10,059 nt of DNA from JACOZM01 sp035289385 (GTDB lineage: Archaea; Nanobdellota; Nanobdellia; Woesearchaeales; GW2011-AR9): assembly GCA_035289385.1 (NCBI GenBank), contig DATDXI010000070.1:1-10059 (forward strand), given 5' to 3'. The notes beneath the pieces are model-generated. The model was not told the DNA's origin. It saw only the letters and a list, made by a program, of their open reading frames with translations, and did no database searches. Of the stretch, positions 1-6,400 are shown piece by piece. The position numbers and the translations under genes were made by a program. Position 1 is the first letter of the stretch; each line of letters starts with the position of its first letter.

Positions 1-18
1 TCGCCGGATACAGCAAGG

Positions 19-30
19 TTTAAATAATAT
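19..30 (+). promoter_or_regulatory. TATA-like box for tRNA-Ala(GGC)
   Basis: The stretch TTTAAATAATAT is centred about 30 bases before the first tRNA base. This fits an archaeal TATA box with a short 5' leader that RNase P would remove. The call rests on composition and spacing only. No separate TATA box lies at the right distance before rlmH, so this promoter may serve both genes. Confidence 0.55.
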
Positions 31-52
31 CCCCTTCCCTGGAACAAACCAC

Positions 53-124
53 GGGCCTGTCGTATAACGGCTATTATATACCGCTGGCAGCGGTATGATT
101 CGGGTTCGATTCCCGACAGGTCCA
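53..124 (+). tRNA. tRNA-Ala, anticodon GGC
   Basis: The 72 bases fold as a cloverleaf. The acceptor is GGGCCTG with CAGGTCC, including the G3-U70 wobble pair that is the alanine identity element, and the discriminator is A124. The D arm is weak: GTAT pairs with TTAT through one G-U and two A-U pairs plus a T-T mismatch, around an AACGGCTA loop. The anticodon stem TACCG/CGGTA carries the loop CTGGCAG, giving anticodon GGC at 86-88, which reads GCC. The T arm is TCGGG-TTCGATT-CCCGA. CCA is not encoded and no intron is seen. Its acceptor sequences are identical to those of the second tRNA-Ala at 1036. Confidence 0.93.
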
Positions 125-137
125 CTTTGCAATTACC

Positions 138-536
138 ATGATCAGAGTGATAGGGATAGGAAAAATAAAAGATTCTTTCTGCAGAGAAAAAGCTCAAGAG
201 TACTTGCTCCGCCTAAAAAAGTATGCTTCTGTGGAATATCTAGAGCGTTCAGCTGTTCCGGAAGAAATTCAAGACTGCATTCTTCTTGACGAGCAGGGGA
301 AAGAGTTCACTTCGGTAGAGTTTAGCAAGTTCCTTCAGAAAAAGATGATGGAAGAAAAGAATATCACCTTTATTCTTGGTCCGGCAGAAGGGTTTCCTAA
401 AGAGATCTTACAGAAAGGACTTTTGAGAATCTCTCTTTCAAAGATGACCCTTCCTAATGAATTGGCCAGAGTTGTTTTTCTGGAACAGATGTATCGCGCA
501 TGTACCATTATGAAGAATGAGCCGTATCATAAGTGA
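138..536 (+). CDS. rlmH: 23S rRNA pseudouridine methyltransferase RlmH (SPOUT family)
   Basis: RlmH transfers a methyl group from S-adenosylmethionine to N3 of the pseudouridine in helix 69 of large-subunit rRNA (position 1915 in E. coli), acting on assembled ribosomes. The 132-aa product has the family layout. The N-terminal strand is MIRVIGIGKIKD. LDEQGKEFTS lies at 50-59. The glycine-rich cofactor loop FILGPAEGF lies at 78-86. The trefoil-knot region SLSKMTLPNELARVV runs from 99, and the diagnostic ending is NEPYHK, compared with YHRE in E. coli. It is shorter than the bacterial enzyme of about 155 aa, with most of the loss between the first strand and the SAM loop. The ATG at 138 matches the usual N-terminus but has no Shine-Dalgarno. 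It lies 13 bases after the upstream tRNA, so co-transcription is likely. RlmH is mainly bacterial and patchy in archaea. Confidence 0.92.
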   Translation: MIRVIGIGKIKDSFCREKAQEYLLRLKKYASVEYLERSAVPEEIQDCILLDEQGKEFTSVEFSKFLQKKMMEEKNITFILGPAEGFPKEILQKGLLRISLSKMTLPNELARVVFLEQMYRACTIMKNEPYHK

Positions 537-594
537 GAGATAGAAGTGATTTTGGAAAAGTAATAAAAATAAAGGATAATTAGATGATAGTAAA

Positions 595-604
595 TTTTTT
601 AAAG
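595..604 (+). promoter_or_regulatory. TATA-like box for the orphan gene at 626
   Basis: TTTTTTAAAG is centred about 26 bases before the ATG at 626, so the transcript would start on or next to the start codon. The 13-mer TTTTTAAAGAAGA (596-608) recurs exactly at 997-1009 before tRNA-Ala(CGC). The AT-rich interval 537-625 holds no other signal I can support, although the T-run could also help end the rlmH transcript. Confidence 0.5.
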
Positions 605-625
605 AAGAACATTATTTGACCGCTT

Positions 626-988
626 ATGGAACCACACCCTCATAGTTTGGTAGGAGCTTTTGTCAGAGACTATGATGCCATCATTCGGCCTTCGTTCCAA
701 AGAGGTGATGCCACCACGCCGCTGCCAGCAATCCTCGATGCTTGTGATAGAGCAAGAGTGATGGATGATCTCCCCTTAGATTCCACTTGTCGTCCTCATG
801 CCCTGGGAAGGTACCAGATGGCGATTGATCAGCTTCGCTGTGTAGCGGACGGGGTAGATAGAGGTGTGGACCAGGAGGTAATACAACATTTCATAGATAC
901 TGCAGAGCGCTATGTCGCTGAAGTTGACCTTATACTCTCATCCGATGAAACCTATCGGTTAGTGAGGTATGGTTCTCTAAAAGATTAG
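626..988 (+). CDS. Uncharacterised 120-aa soluble protein
   Basis: I do not recognise this protein. It has no signal peptide, membrane segment or metal-binding cysteine cluster. The N-terminal part, up to about residue 58, is rich in Pro, His and Arg. The part from about 60 to 110 looks like two amphipathic helices (RYQMAIDQLRCVADGVDRG and QHFIDTAERYVAEVDLIL), consistent with a small helical-bundle or adaptor protein. Support for a real gene comes from the full-length open frame, an ATG placed 26 bases after a TATA-like box, and protein-like composition. Local GC is about 50% over 661-780, higher than the roughly 42% in a 60-base sample of rlmH, which may point to a different origin. It lies alone between rlmH and tRNA-Ala(CGC). 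No function is proposed. Confidence 0.6.
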   Translation: MEPHPHSLVGAFVRDYDAIIRPSFQRGDATTPLPAILDACDRARVMDDLPLDSTCRPHALGRYQMAIDQLRCVADGVDRGVDQEVIQHFIDTAERYVAEVDLILSSDETYRLVRYGSLKD

Positions 989-996
989 AGTAAAGA

Positions 997-1005
997 TTTT
1001 TAAAG
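997..1005 (+). promoter_or_regulatory. TATA-like box for tRNA-Ala(CGC)
   Basis: TTTTTAAAG is centred about 35 bases before the tRNA, which leaves room for a leader of several bases. It is part of the 13-mer shared with the promoter at 596-608. The call is based on motif and spacing. Confidence 0.45.
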
Positions 1006-1035
1006 AAGAGTTCTGCTCAGTCCCCTTCAACATGT

Positions 1036-1108
1036 GGGCCTGTGGTCTAGTGGCTATGACGTCTCGTTCGCAACGAGGAAATCCCGGGTTCGAATCCCGG
1101 CAGGTCCA
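1036..1108 (+). tRNA. tRNA-Ala, anticodon CGC
   Basis: The 73 bases form a clean cloverleaf. The acceptor GGGCCTG/CAGGTCC has G3-U70 and discriminator A1108. The D arm is GTCT/TGAC around AGTGGCTA. The anticodon stem TCTCG/CGAGG has loop TTCGCAA, placing CGC at 1069-1071, which reads GCG (Ala). The variable region is five bases and the T arm is CCGGG-TTCGAAT-CCCGG. CCA is not encoded. Together with the GGC isoacceptor at 53 it covers two of the four alanine codons by direct pairing. Confidence 0.95.
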
Positions 1109-1115
1109 TAACAGT

Positions 1116-1136
1116 TCTCCTAAAAATGAAAGGAGA
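1116..1136. other. Small inverted repeat downstream of tRNA-Ala(CGC)
   Basis: TCTCCT (1116-1121) and AGGAGA (1131-1136) can form a six-base stem with a nine-base A-rich loop, starting eight bases after the tRNA. There is no T-run behind it, so it is not a standard terminator. It may be chance. The rest of 1109-1233 shows only the promoter of the next gene. Confidence 0.25.
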
Positions 1137-1204
1137 GTGCGGGATTCACTTTGCTCACCAACACAAAAGAGAACAGTGACAGCTAAAGCAGGCCAATAAC
1201 AACC

Positions 1205-1212
1205 TTTATATT
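1205..1212 (+). promoter_or_regulatory. TATA-like box for the DUF457-type gene
   Basis: TTTATATT is centred about 25 bases before the ATG at 1234. This predicts a leaderless mRNA and supports that start codon. No Shine-Dalgarno is visible before the ATG. Confidence 0.6.
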
Positions 1213-1233
1213 CCAAAAGAACATTCTCCATTC

Positions 1234-1728
1234 ATGGCTTTAGCGGTAACTCATGTCATTGTAACAATAGTTGTTCTTGATCTCTTCCGGCATTATGTAT
1301 GGAAGAAGAAAGGATTTCCAAAATACCTGCTGATCATCGGGGGGATAGCTGGATTGCTTCCAGACATCGACATCCCTCTTTCTTGGGTCTACAATTTCTT
1401 GACGGGAGCTTCTGCAGATTTTCACGGCGCTTTCACCCACTCCTTATTTTTTCCACTAGTATTTCTAGGGATGGGGATGATACTCTATAGATCTCAGAAA
1501 AAAGAATGGGCAAAGATACTGTTTGTTATCTCCTTCGGCTGGTTTTTCCACTTATTCCTCGATTGCCTGTATGGAGGATATAAAACATTCTTCTGGCCGC
1601 TGATCTTTACAACAAATTTCTGCCCGAAATGGGGCATCCACGATTATGCCGCAAGTATCGATGCGATCATCTTTGTCCTCTGGCTAGTACATGAAGAGAT
1701 CAATAAGAGGATTAAGGATTATATTTAA
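1234..1728 (+). CDS. YdjM/DUF457-type membrane-bound putative metal-dependent hydrolase
   Basis: The 164-aa product is an integral membrane protein with hydrophobic segments at about 2-17, 31-48, 70-86, 93-112 and 141-153. It carries the polar motifs of the LexA-binding/YdjM family (PF04307-like): THV near the N-terminus (His7), GLLPDID at 40-46, HGAFTHS at 64-70, and HLFLD at 106-110. These His/Asp residues on membrane-embedded segments are why the family is called a metal-dependent hydrolase. The real substrate is unknown for most members, and I do not assign one. The start is supported by a TATA-like box 25 bases upstream. The TAA stop shares the palindrome TTAA (1725-1728) with the stop of the convergent minus-strand gene. 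A degenerate copy of the last part of this gene reappears near 2351-2418. Confidence 0.8.
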   Translation: MALAVTHVIVTIVVLDLFRHYVWKKKGFPKYLLIIGGIAGLLPDIDIPLSWVYNFLTGASADFHGAFTHSLFFPLVFLGMGMILYRSQKKEWAKILFVISFGWFFHLFLDCLYGGYKTFFWPLIFTTNFCPKWGIHDYAASIDAIIFVLWLVHEEINKRIKDYI

Positions 1729-1734
1729 GAATGA
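1664..1734 (+). repeat. Direct repeat copy 1 (3' end of the DUF457-type gene)
   Basis: This copy is in frame with the membrane protein gene and includes its stop codon. The last 20 bases (1715-1734) are identical to 2399-2418. Upstream, CGATCATC (1664-1671) and TGGCTAGTACATGAA (from 1681) match CGATCATC and TGGTTAGTATATGAA in copy 2, with small gaps between. It also holds the last codons (His-Ser-stop) of the minus-strand gene ending at 1725. Confidence 0.75.
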
Positions 1735-2273
1735 CGACGCATTAAACTATCATACCTGGCCATCGCCAGACGCAACCCTTCTTGTCCCAGTGCTGTCCCA
1801 GCAAGATGATCTAAGAACTCCTGTTGATAAGGACGCTTCCAATCTTCCTCTACTCTTGACTGGAATCCTGCTTTTCCAATTCTTAGAGCAGCATCATTTG
1901 CTTTTCTCATCAGCCTTGCCTCTGCCTCTGCAATGTTTACAAGATCATAACTGAGAATACGAACATCTGCTAGTTCGCGAACCGCGATGTCAGATCTGCC
2001 TTTAATAAGCGCTCTAAAATTTAAGAAATATTTAATTGTCACTGGAACAGGCCCAAACACATTATCCTCATAATCGCTTTCTGGGACAGGCCAAAACATA
2101 CTTTGAGGATAGTAGCTTTCAGCAACTTCTGGAACTACATCCACTCTTTCAACAAGACATCCTTCATCAGATAATCGTTTTGCTTTGTCTAAAAGTTCTC
2201 CTAAGTCCGTCGGCCATAATCCTCTAAGCAGAGACATTGATAAGCCTTTTGTAGCTTGATACATTAACCCCAT
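1725..2273 (-). CDS. Uncharacterised 182-aa protein in a repeat-bracketed segment
   Basis: I do not recognise this protein. It is soluble, with no signal peptide or membrane helix. Residues about 45-85 hold a Tyr/Pro/Trp-rich stretch (YYPQSMFWPVPESDYEDNVF). The C-terminal half, from about 90, is rich in Ala, Arg, Leu and Glu and probably helical (DLVNIAEAEARLMRKANDAA), ending in MRRHS. The ATG at 2273 has no Shine-Dalgarno but lies 26 bases after a TATA-like box, which fits a leaderless mRNA. An in-frame ATG three codons later is the only close alternative. The gene is convergent with the DUF457-type gene and overlaps its stop by three to four bases. It follows the HPr-kinase-like gene in the same orientation, separated by 154 bases that include a T-run. 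It lies exactly between the two copies of a direct repeat. Confidence 0.7.
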   Translation of the reverse strand: MGLMYQATKGLSMSLLRGLWPTDLGELLDKAKRLSDEGCLVERVDVVPEVAESYYPQSMFWPVPESDYEDNVFGPVPVTIKYFLNFRALIKGRSDIAVRELADVRILSYDLVNIAEAEARLMRKANDAALRIGKAGFQSRVEEDWKRPYQQEFLDHLAGTALGQEGLRLAMARYDSLMRRHS

Positions 2274-2294
2274 AAACCATTGAACGCTGTGTAG

Positions 2295-2309
2295 TTTATA
2301 TTATTTTCG
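2295..2309 (-). promoter_or_regulatory. BRE and TATA-like box for the 182-aa gene
   Basis: Read on the minus strand the site is CGAAAATAATATAAA, a purine-rich BRE-like CGAAAA followed by a TATA-like element. Its centre is about 26 bases before the ATG at 2273. This is the most complete archaeal promoter in the window by eye. Confidence 0.6.
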
Positions 2310-2350
2310 GGTTTTTTAGGAGATGCTACTATCATCACCTAAAGATACCA

Positions 2351-2418
2351 CGATCATCATCTGAGCACTATGGTTAGTATATGAAAAAAAATCATAATAG
2401 GATTATATTTAAGAATGA
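2351..2418 (+). repeat. Direct repeat copy 2 (decayed duplicate of the DUF457 gene end)
   Basis: Bases 2399-2418 are identical to 1715-1734. Upstream, the match continues with substitutions and small indels through TGGTTAGTATATGAA (2371) to CGATCATC (2351-2358). In the old reading frame it would give W-L-V-Y-E-K-K-S and then stop. It is therefore a non-functional fragment of the gene that ends intact at 1728. The spacing between copies is about 685 bases. Confidence 0.75.
2384..2391 (-). terminator. T8 run downstream of the HPr-kinase-like gene
   Basis: On the minus strand eight consecutive T residues lie 37-44 bases past the stop codon at 2428. Archaeal RNA polymerase commonly terminates at such T-rich tracts without a hairpin. 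The run would separate the kinase-like transcript from the 182-aa gene, which has its own promoter. Confidence 0.45.
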
Positions 2419-2427
2419 TATGAAATT

Positions 2428-3174
2428 TTATTGAGAAACAATCTCTTCAATACGTCTCTTTGTCTCTGTTGGCTCTCTTTTTGTCCCTATCTCAAATACA
2501 GGCGCTTCAAATAGAAGGGGCATTCTTCTACGATATCGTTCTAATAAAAGGGGATGCAACTTATCGTCAAAAGTAGCCTCGGGACGAACCGCTTCCGGAC
2601 TTGTTTGAACAACGTGGTCAGGCTCATATCGGTTATCTAATAAGAACACATAATGAATTGGACTTTGACTATTATCATCCCTAACCCATTCTACGACCTC
2701 ACTTTCCTTATTTATTCTTCTGCCAAATGTGGTTATTCTTCTCATCTCTGTTGGAGAAACCATGACTTGATCCTCGTCGAGTAATGCTCCATCTAGCAAC
2801 GAAGCTAATGTTGATTTTCCATTTCCTGAATTTCCGATCAGCAACACTCCTTTCCCGCCGATATTTATTCCAGCAGCGTGTACGAATCGGTACTTTTCAG
2901 AAACATCACCCGCTAAGTAACCCATGTGTCTTACCACATTAAAACGATTAATCCCAAAATCATCACCGATTGTAATAGTCATTTTTCCCTCTAAATATAC
3001 AGGCTTTATGGGAGAGCCATCTAATGAATATCCTATATTAATGATCAATGTAACACTGGGATTACCTTCTGCTCTTGGAAAGTGATCCACCAGCCCTAAA
3101 TTACCCCATCCAAATCCCACTTGAAGATCAACATCTGCTATCCTTACCGCCTCATAGTTCATATTTGCGATCAT
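2428..3174 (-). CDS. HPr kinase/phosphorylase-like P-loop protein
   Basis: The 248-aa product has a Walker A loop, GNSGNGKST (114-122), after the segment FVHAAGINIGGKGVLLI (97-113). This matches the HprK C-domain pattern of a His-containing strand leading into the P-loop. LLDEDQV (131-137) sits where HprK-like proteins have their acidic, metal-binding DD motif. The N-terminal 95 residues are mostly beta-strand-like, and the C-terminus is charged and helical. HprK of Gram-positive bacteria phosphorylates a serine on HPr of the sugar phosphotransferase system. Shorter HprK-related kinases also occur in peptide-modification clusters and in archaea without HPr. No HPr, peptide precursor or PqqD-like gene is visible here, so the substrate is unknown. 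The start is supported by a TATA-like box about 29 bases upstream; an in-frame ATG at codon 5 is possible. I am confident of the P-loop and moderately confident of the HprK relation. Confidence 0.75.
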   Translation of the reverse strand: MIANMNYEAVRIADVDLQVGFGWGNLGLVDHFPRAEGNPSVTLIINIGYSLDGSPIKPVYLEGKMTITIGDDFGINRFNVVRHMGYLAGDVSEKYRFVHAAGINIGGKGVLLIGNSGNGKSTLASLLDGALLDEDQVMVSPTEMRRITTFGRRINKESEVVEWVRDDNSQSPIHYVFLLDNRYEPDHVVQTSPEAVRPEATFDDKLHPLLLERYRRRMPLLFEAPVFEIGTKREPTETKRRIEEIVSQ

Positions 3175-3197
3175 ATCCCAACCTAGATTTAGGCACT

Positions 3198-3208
3198 ATT
3201 TAAAAATA
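3198..3208 (-). promoter_or_regulatory. TATA-like box for the HPr-kinase-like gene
   Basis: Minus-strand TATTTTTAAAT is centred about 29 bases upstream of the ATG at 3174, predicting a leader of only a few bases. No Shine-Dalgarno is seen before the ATG. Confidence 0.55.
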
Positions 3209-3242
3209 TTCACTCTTAATTATCAATATCAAAAACAACAGC

Positions 3243-3387
3243 TTATTGAGGGGAATAGTATCCATTGGCAATTTTTCTCTTGATGTGATCAGCCGCAGAG
3301 GTCATAACCTACCCACCATCCATCTCCATCAAGGGAAAGAACATAACTGCTTCCAATACCAAACAGAAGGCACCGCTCACCTTCCAT
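3243..3387 (-). pseudogene. Possible small gene split into two frames (broken or overlapping ORFs)
   Basis: Two short minus-strand frames abut in the gap after carB. The first runs from an ATG at 3387 to a stop at 3289 (32 aa), includes the protein-like stretch LSLDGDGWWVGYDL, and ends LCG. The second, in another frame, runs from an ATG at 3305 to a stop at 3243 (20 aa, beginning MTSAADHIKRKIANG). They overlap by 17 bases. A single one-base insertion or two-base deletion near 3300 would join them into one protein of about 48 residues. The composition (Trp-Trp, Tyr, balanced charges) looks coded rather than random. TATTAAAA at the carB stop lies about 30 bases before the first ATG and could act as a TATA box. 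It could equally be chance, a remnant, two tiny genes, or a sequencing error. Confidence 0.3.
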
Positions 3388-3418
3388 AATAGATACGACC
3401 AGAAAACTGCTCTAGGTT

Positions 3419-6400
3419 TTAATACTCATCCCAGGCCTTTATCTCCAGACCATGCTGACGGTAATATTCTAAGGCTTCAACCATCTGCTTGGCGATCTTA
3501 ATGTCAGTGATAAGCGGAATCTCAAAATCTACTGCTGTTCGACGGATAAGATAACCATTGGTCAATTCAGAGGATAAATTATTCTTAGGGATATTAACGA
3601 TAAGGTCTATCTTTCCTTCTTTAAGATACTCCATAATATTCGGGCTTTCTTGTTCTAAAGGCCAATGAAGTGCTTGAGCAGGAATATCATTCTCCAGAAG
3701 AAAAACAGCAGTTCCAGAGGAAGCAAACAGATGATATCCCATCTCATATAATTTCCTGGCGCTTTCTAAAAATTCCACCTTGCTCTCGATCGGACCAGTC
3801 GACAAAAGGATATTCTTCTTCGGCATCTTAAACCCTGCCGATAAGAAAGCCTTGAGGAAAGCATCATTCACCTCTGAGCCTAAGCAAGCTACTTCACCCG
3901 TAGAAGCCATCTCTACTCCTAATACCGGGTCAGCGCCCTTAAGCCTGGAATAACTGAACTGAGCTGCTTTTATCCCGACAAAATCAAGATCCAACGATGA
4001 TTTTTCTAATGGGGGAACGTCTTGGCCAAGGATAGCTCTCATGGCATAATCCACAAAATTATGCTTAAAGACCTTGGAGCAGAAAGGAAAACTTCGTGAA
4101 GCGCGAAGATTACACTCGATAACCTTGACATGGTTCTTATAAGCAAGGAATTGGATATTACATGGGCCAGTGATATCTAAACCTTTCGCTATTTTTCTGC
4201 TGATCCTCTTGATCTGCCGAATTGTTTCTACATACAGACGCTGAGCAGGAAGCATCATCGTCGCATCACCTGAATGGATGCCGGCATTTTCGATGTGTTC
4301 CGTGATAGCATAAATGACAATCTCCCCTTTATTGGCAACAGCATCAATCTCTATCTCTTTAGAATTCTCGATGAACTTGGTGATGACAACAGGATGTTGA
4401 GGATTTACATCCACCGCTTCTTGAAGATATTTCAGTAAACTGGTGTCGTCCCATACAACGTTCATCGCCGCTCCACTGAGCACATAACTTGGACGAATCA
4501 GGACAGGATAACCAACGGTCTGGGCAAAGGAAGCGGCATCTTCTAAAGAGCTTAGCTCCTTCCAAGGTGGCTGATCGATGTTCAGGCTGTCAAGAAGTTG
4601 AGAAAATTTATGGCGGTCTTCTGCCATATCTATCTGTACTGGAGATGTTCCTAAGATGGGTACAGAATAATGAGCCAACGGCAAAGCAAGATTGTTTGGT
4701 GTCTGTCCGCCCATCGAAACGATGACACCTAAAGGCAGTTCAAACTCATAAATATCCAGCACTCGTTCTAGAGAAAGCTCTTCGAAGTAGAGCTTATCAC
4801 ACATATCATAATCGGTGCTTACCGTTTCCGGATTGCAGTTGATCATAATCGCTGGAACACCACTTTCCCTTATTGTTGATACGGCATTAACACAGCACCA
4901 GTCAAATTCGACGCTGCTTCCTATCCGATAAGAGCCGCTTCCTAAAACGATGATGCTTTTCTCGCTGTTTATGCTATCTGTGTTGTTTCTGCTCTTTGTT
5001 GAAGATCCTGGAGATATATCATGCTCTGTTCCATGATAGGTCATATACAGATAATTAGTCTGAGCAGGATATTCTGCTGCTAAGGTGTCAATTTGCTTGA
5101 CAAACGGAAAAATACTATACATTTTCCGAAGAGAGCGGATATCTGCCTCTTTGACTTGCTTTATCCTAGCGATTTGTTCATCGCTGAATCCAAGCTGCTT
5201 TGACTGAAGAAGTAAATCTCTACTTAAATCCCTCTGGAAAAGATCCTGTTCGCCATCAACCACTCTCTTTATCTTTGATAAGAACCATGGATCAATTTTT
5301 GTCAGCTCTGCGATGAGAGCTATCGATAATCCAGCCTGGAAAGCTGAAACGATCGACAGAACACGAGTAGGAGTAGGATATTTTAATTCTTTCTCCAATA
5401 TTTCCTGTTCATTATGATTGAGACTGTAATTTATACTATGACTAGCACCATTATTATGCACTAACCCCTGCAATCCTATCCCCAGCATCCGTAATGCTTT
5501 TTGAAAAGCTTCCTCAAATGTCCTGCCGATTGCCATCACTTCACCGACAGATTTCATTTCCGTACCGATAGTCTGAGCGACGTTCTTGAATTTTTTTAAG
5601 TCCCAGCGAGGTACTTTTACGACGATATAATCTAAGGAAGGCTCAAAGCAGGCCATCGTCTTTTTCGTTATTTTATTCTGCAGTTCGGGCAAGGCATAAC
5701 CCAGAGAAAGTTTTGCCGCGATAAATGCTAAAGGATAGCCCGTAGCTTTTGAAGCGAGCGCAGAACTTCGCGAAAGGCGAGCATTCACTTCAATGACACG
5801 ATAATCTTCAGAAATGGGATCTAAAGCATATTGGATGTTGCACTCTCCCACGATGCCGAGATGACGAATGGTTTTAATGGCAATTTCTCTCAGCAGGTGA
5901 TATTCTTTATTGGTCAACGTTTGAGATGGAGCAACGACGATACTTTCTCCCGTATGAATACCTAAAGCATCCATATTTTCCATATTGCAGACGGTGATGC
6001 AATTATCAAAAGAGTCTCTGACAACCTCATATTCAATTTCTTTCCATCCATACAAGCATTCTTCCACTAACACTTGCCGGGATGCTGAAAAGGCTTCTGC
6101 AACTTTTGTTAAGAGCTCTTGTTCATTATTACAAATTCCTGAACCTCGTCCACCTAAAGCATAGGCAGCTCGTATCATAAGGGGATATCCTAACGCTTGA
6201 GCAGCTTTCACCGCTTCTACAATTCCCGTCACGGCGATACTTTTAGGGCATTTGACGTTGATCCCATCAAGCTTCTTGACAAACAGGTCACGATCTTCCG
6301 TGTCTTTAATTGCCTGTACGCTCGTGCCGAGAACGGCTACATGATATTTGTCTAAAATTCCAAGATCATACAATTCTACGCCGCAATTTAATGCCGTCTG

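Noticed and set aside
95..289. 64-aa plus-strand frame over the end of tRNA-Ala(GGC) and the start of rlmH
   Set aside because: It begins inside the tRNA and is an out-of-frame shadow of rlmH.
977..1231. 84-aa minus-strand open frame across tRNA-Ala(CGC)
   Set aside because: It runs antisense through a well-folded tRNA gene and its peptide (CRDSNPGFPRCERDV) is the typical false translation of a tRNA.
2326..2365. Minus-strand ATGATGA and GTGATGA motifs suggesting a C/D box guide RNA
   Set aside because: Two C-like boxes are present but no CTGA D or D' box lies at the required spacing, and the region overlaps the decayed repeat. Chance is more likely.
1664..2418. Target-site duplication of a transposon
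   Set aside because: The repeat is far longer than usual transposon duplications. No terminal inverted repeats or transposase were seen, so integration at a gene end or tandem duplication fits better.
1725..3174. Toxin-antitoxin or defence pair formed by the 182-aa gene and the HprK-like gene
   Set aside because: The genes are separated by 154 bases with a T8 run, have separate promoters and show no toxin or nuclease motif. Position alone is too weak.
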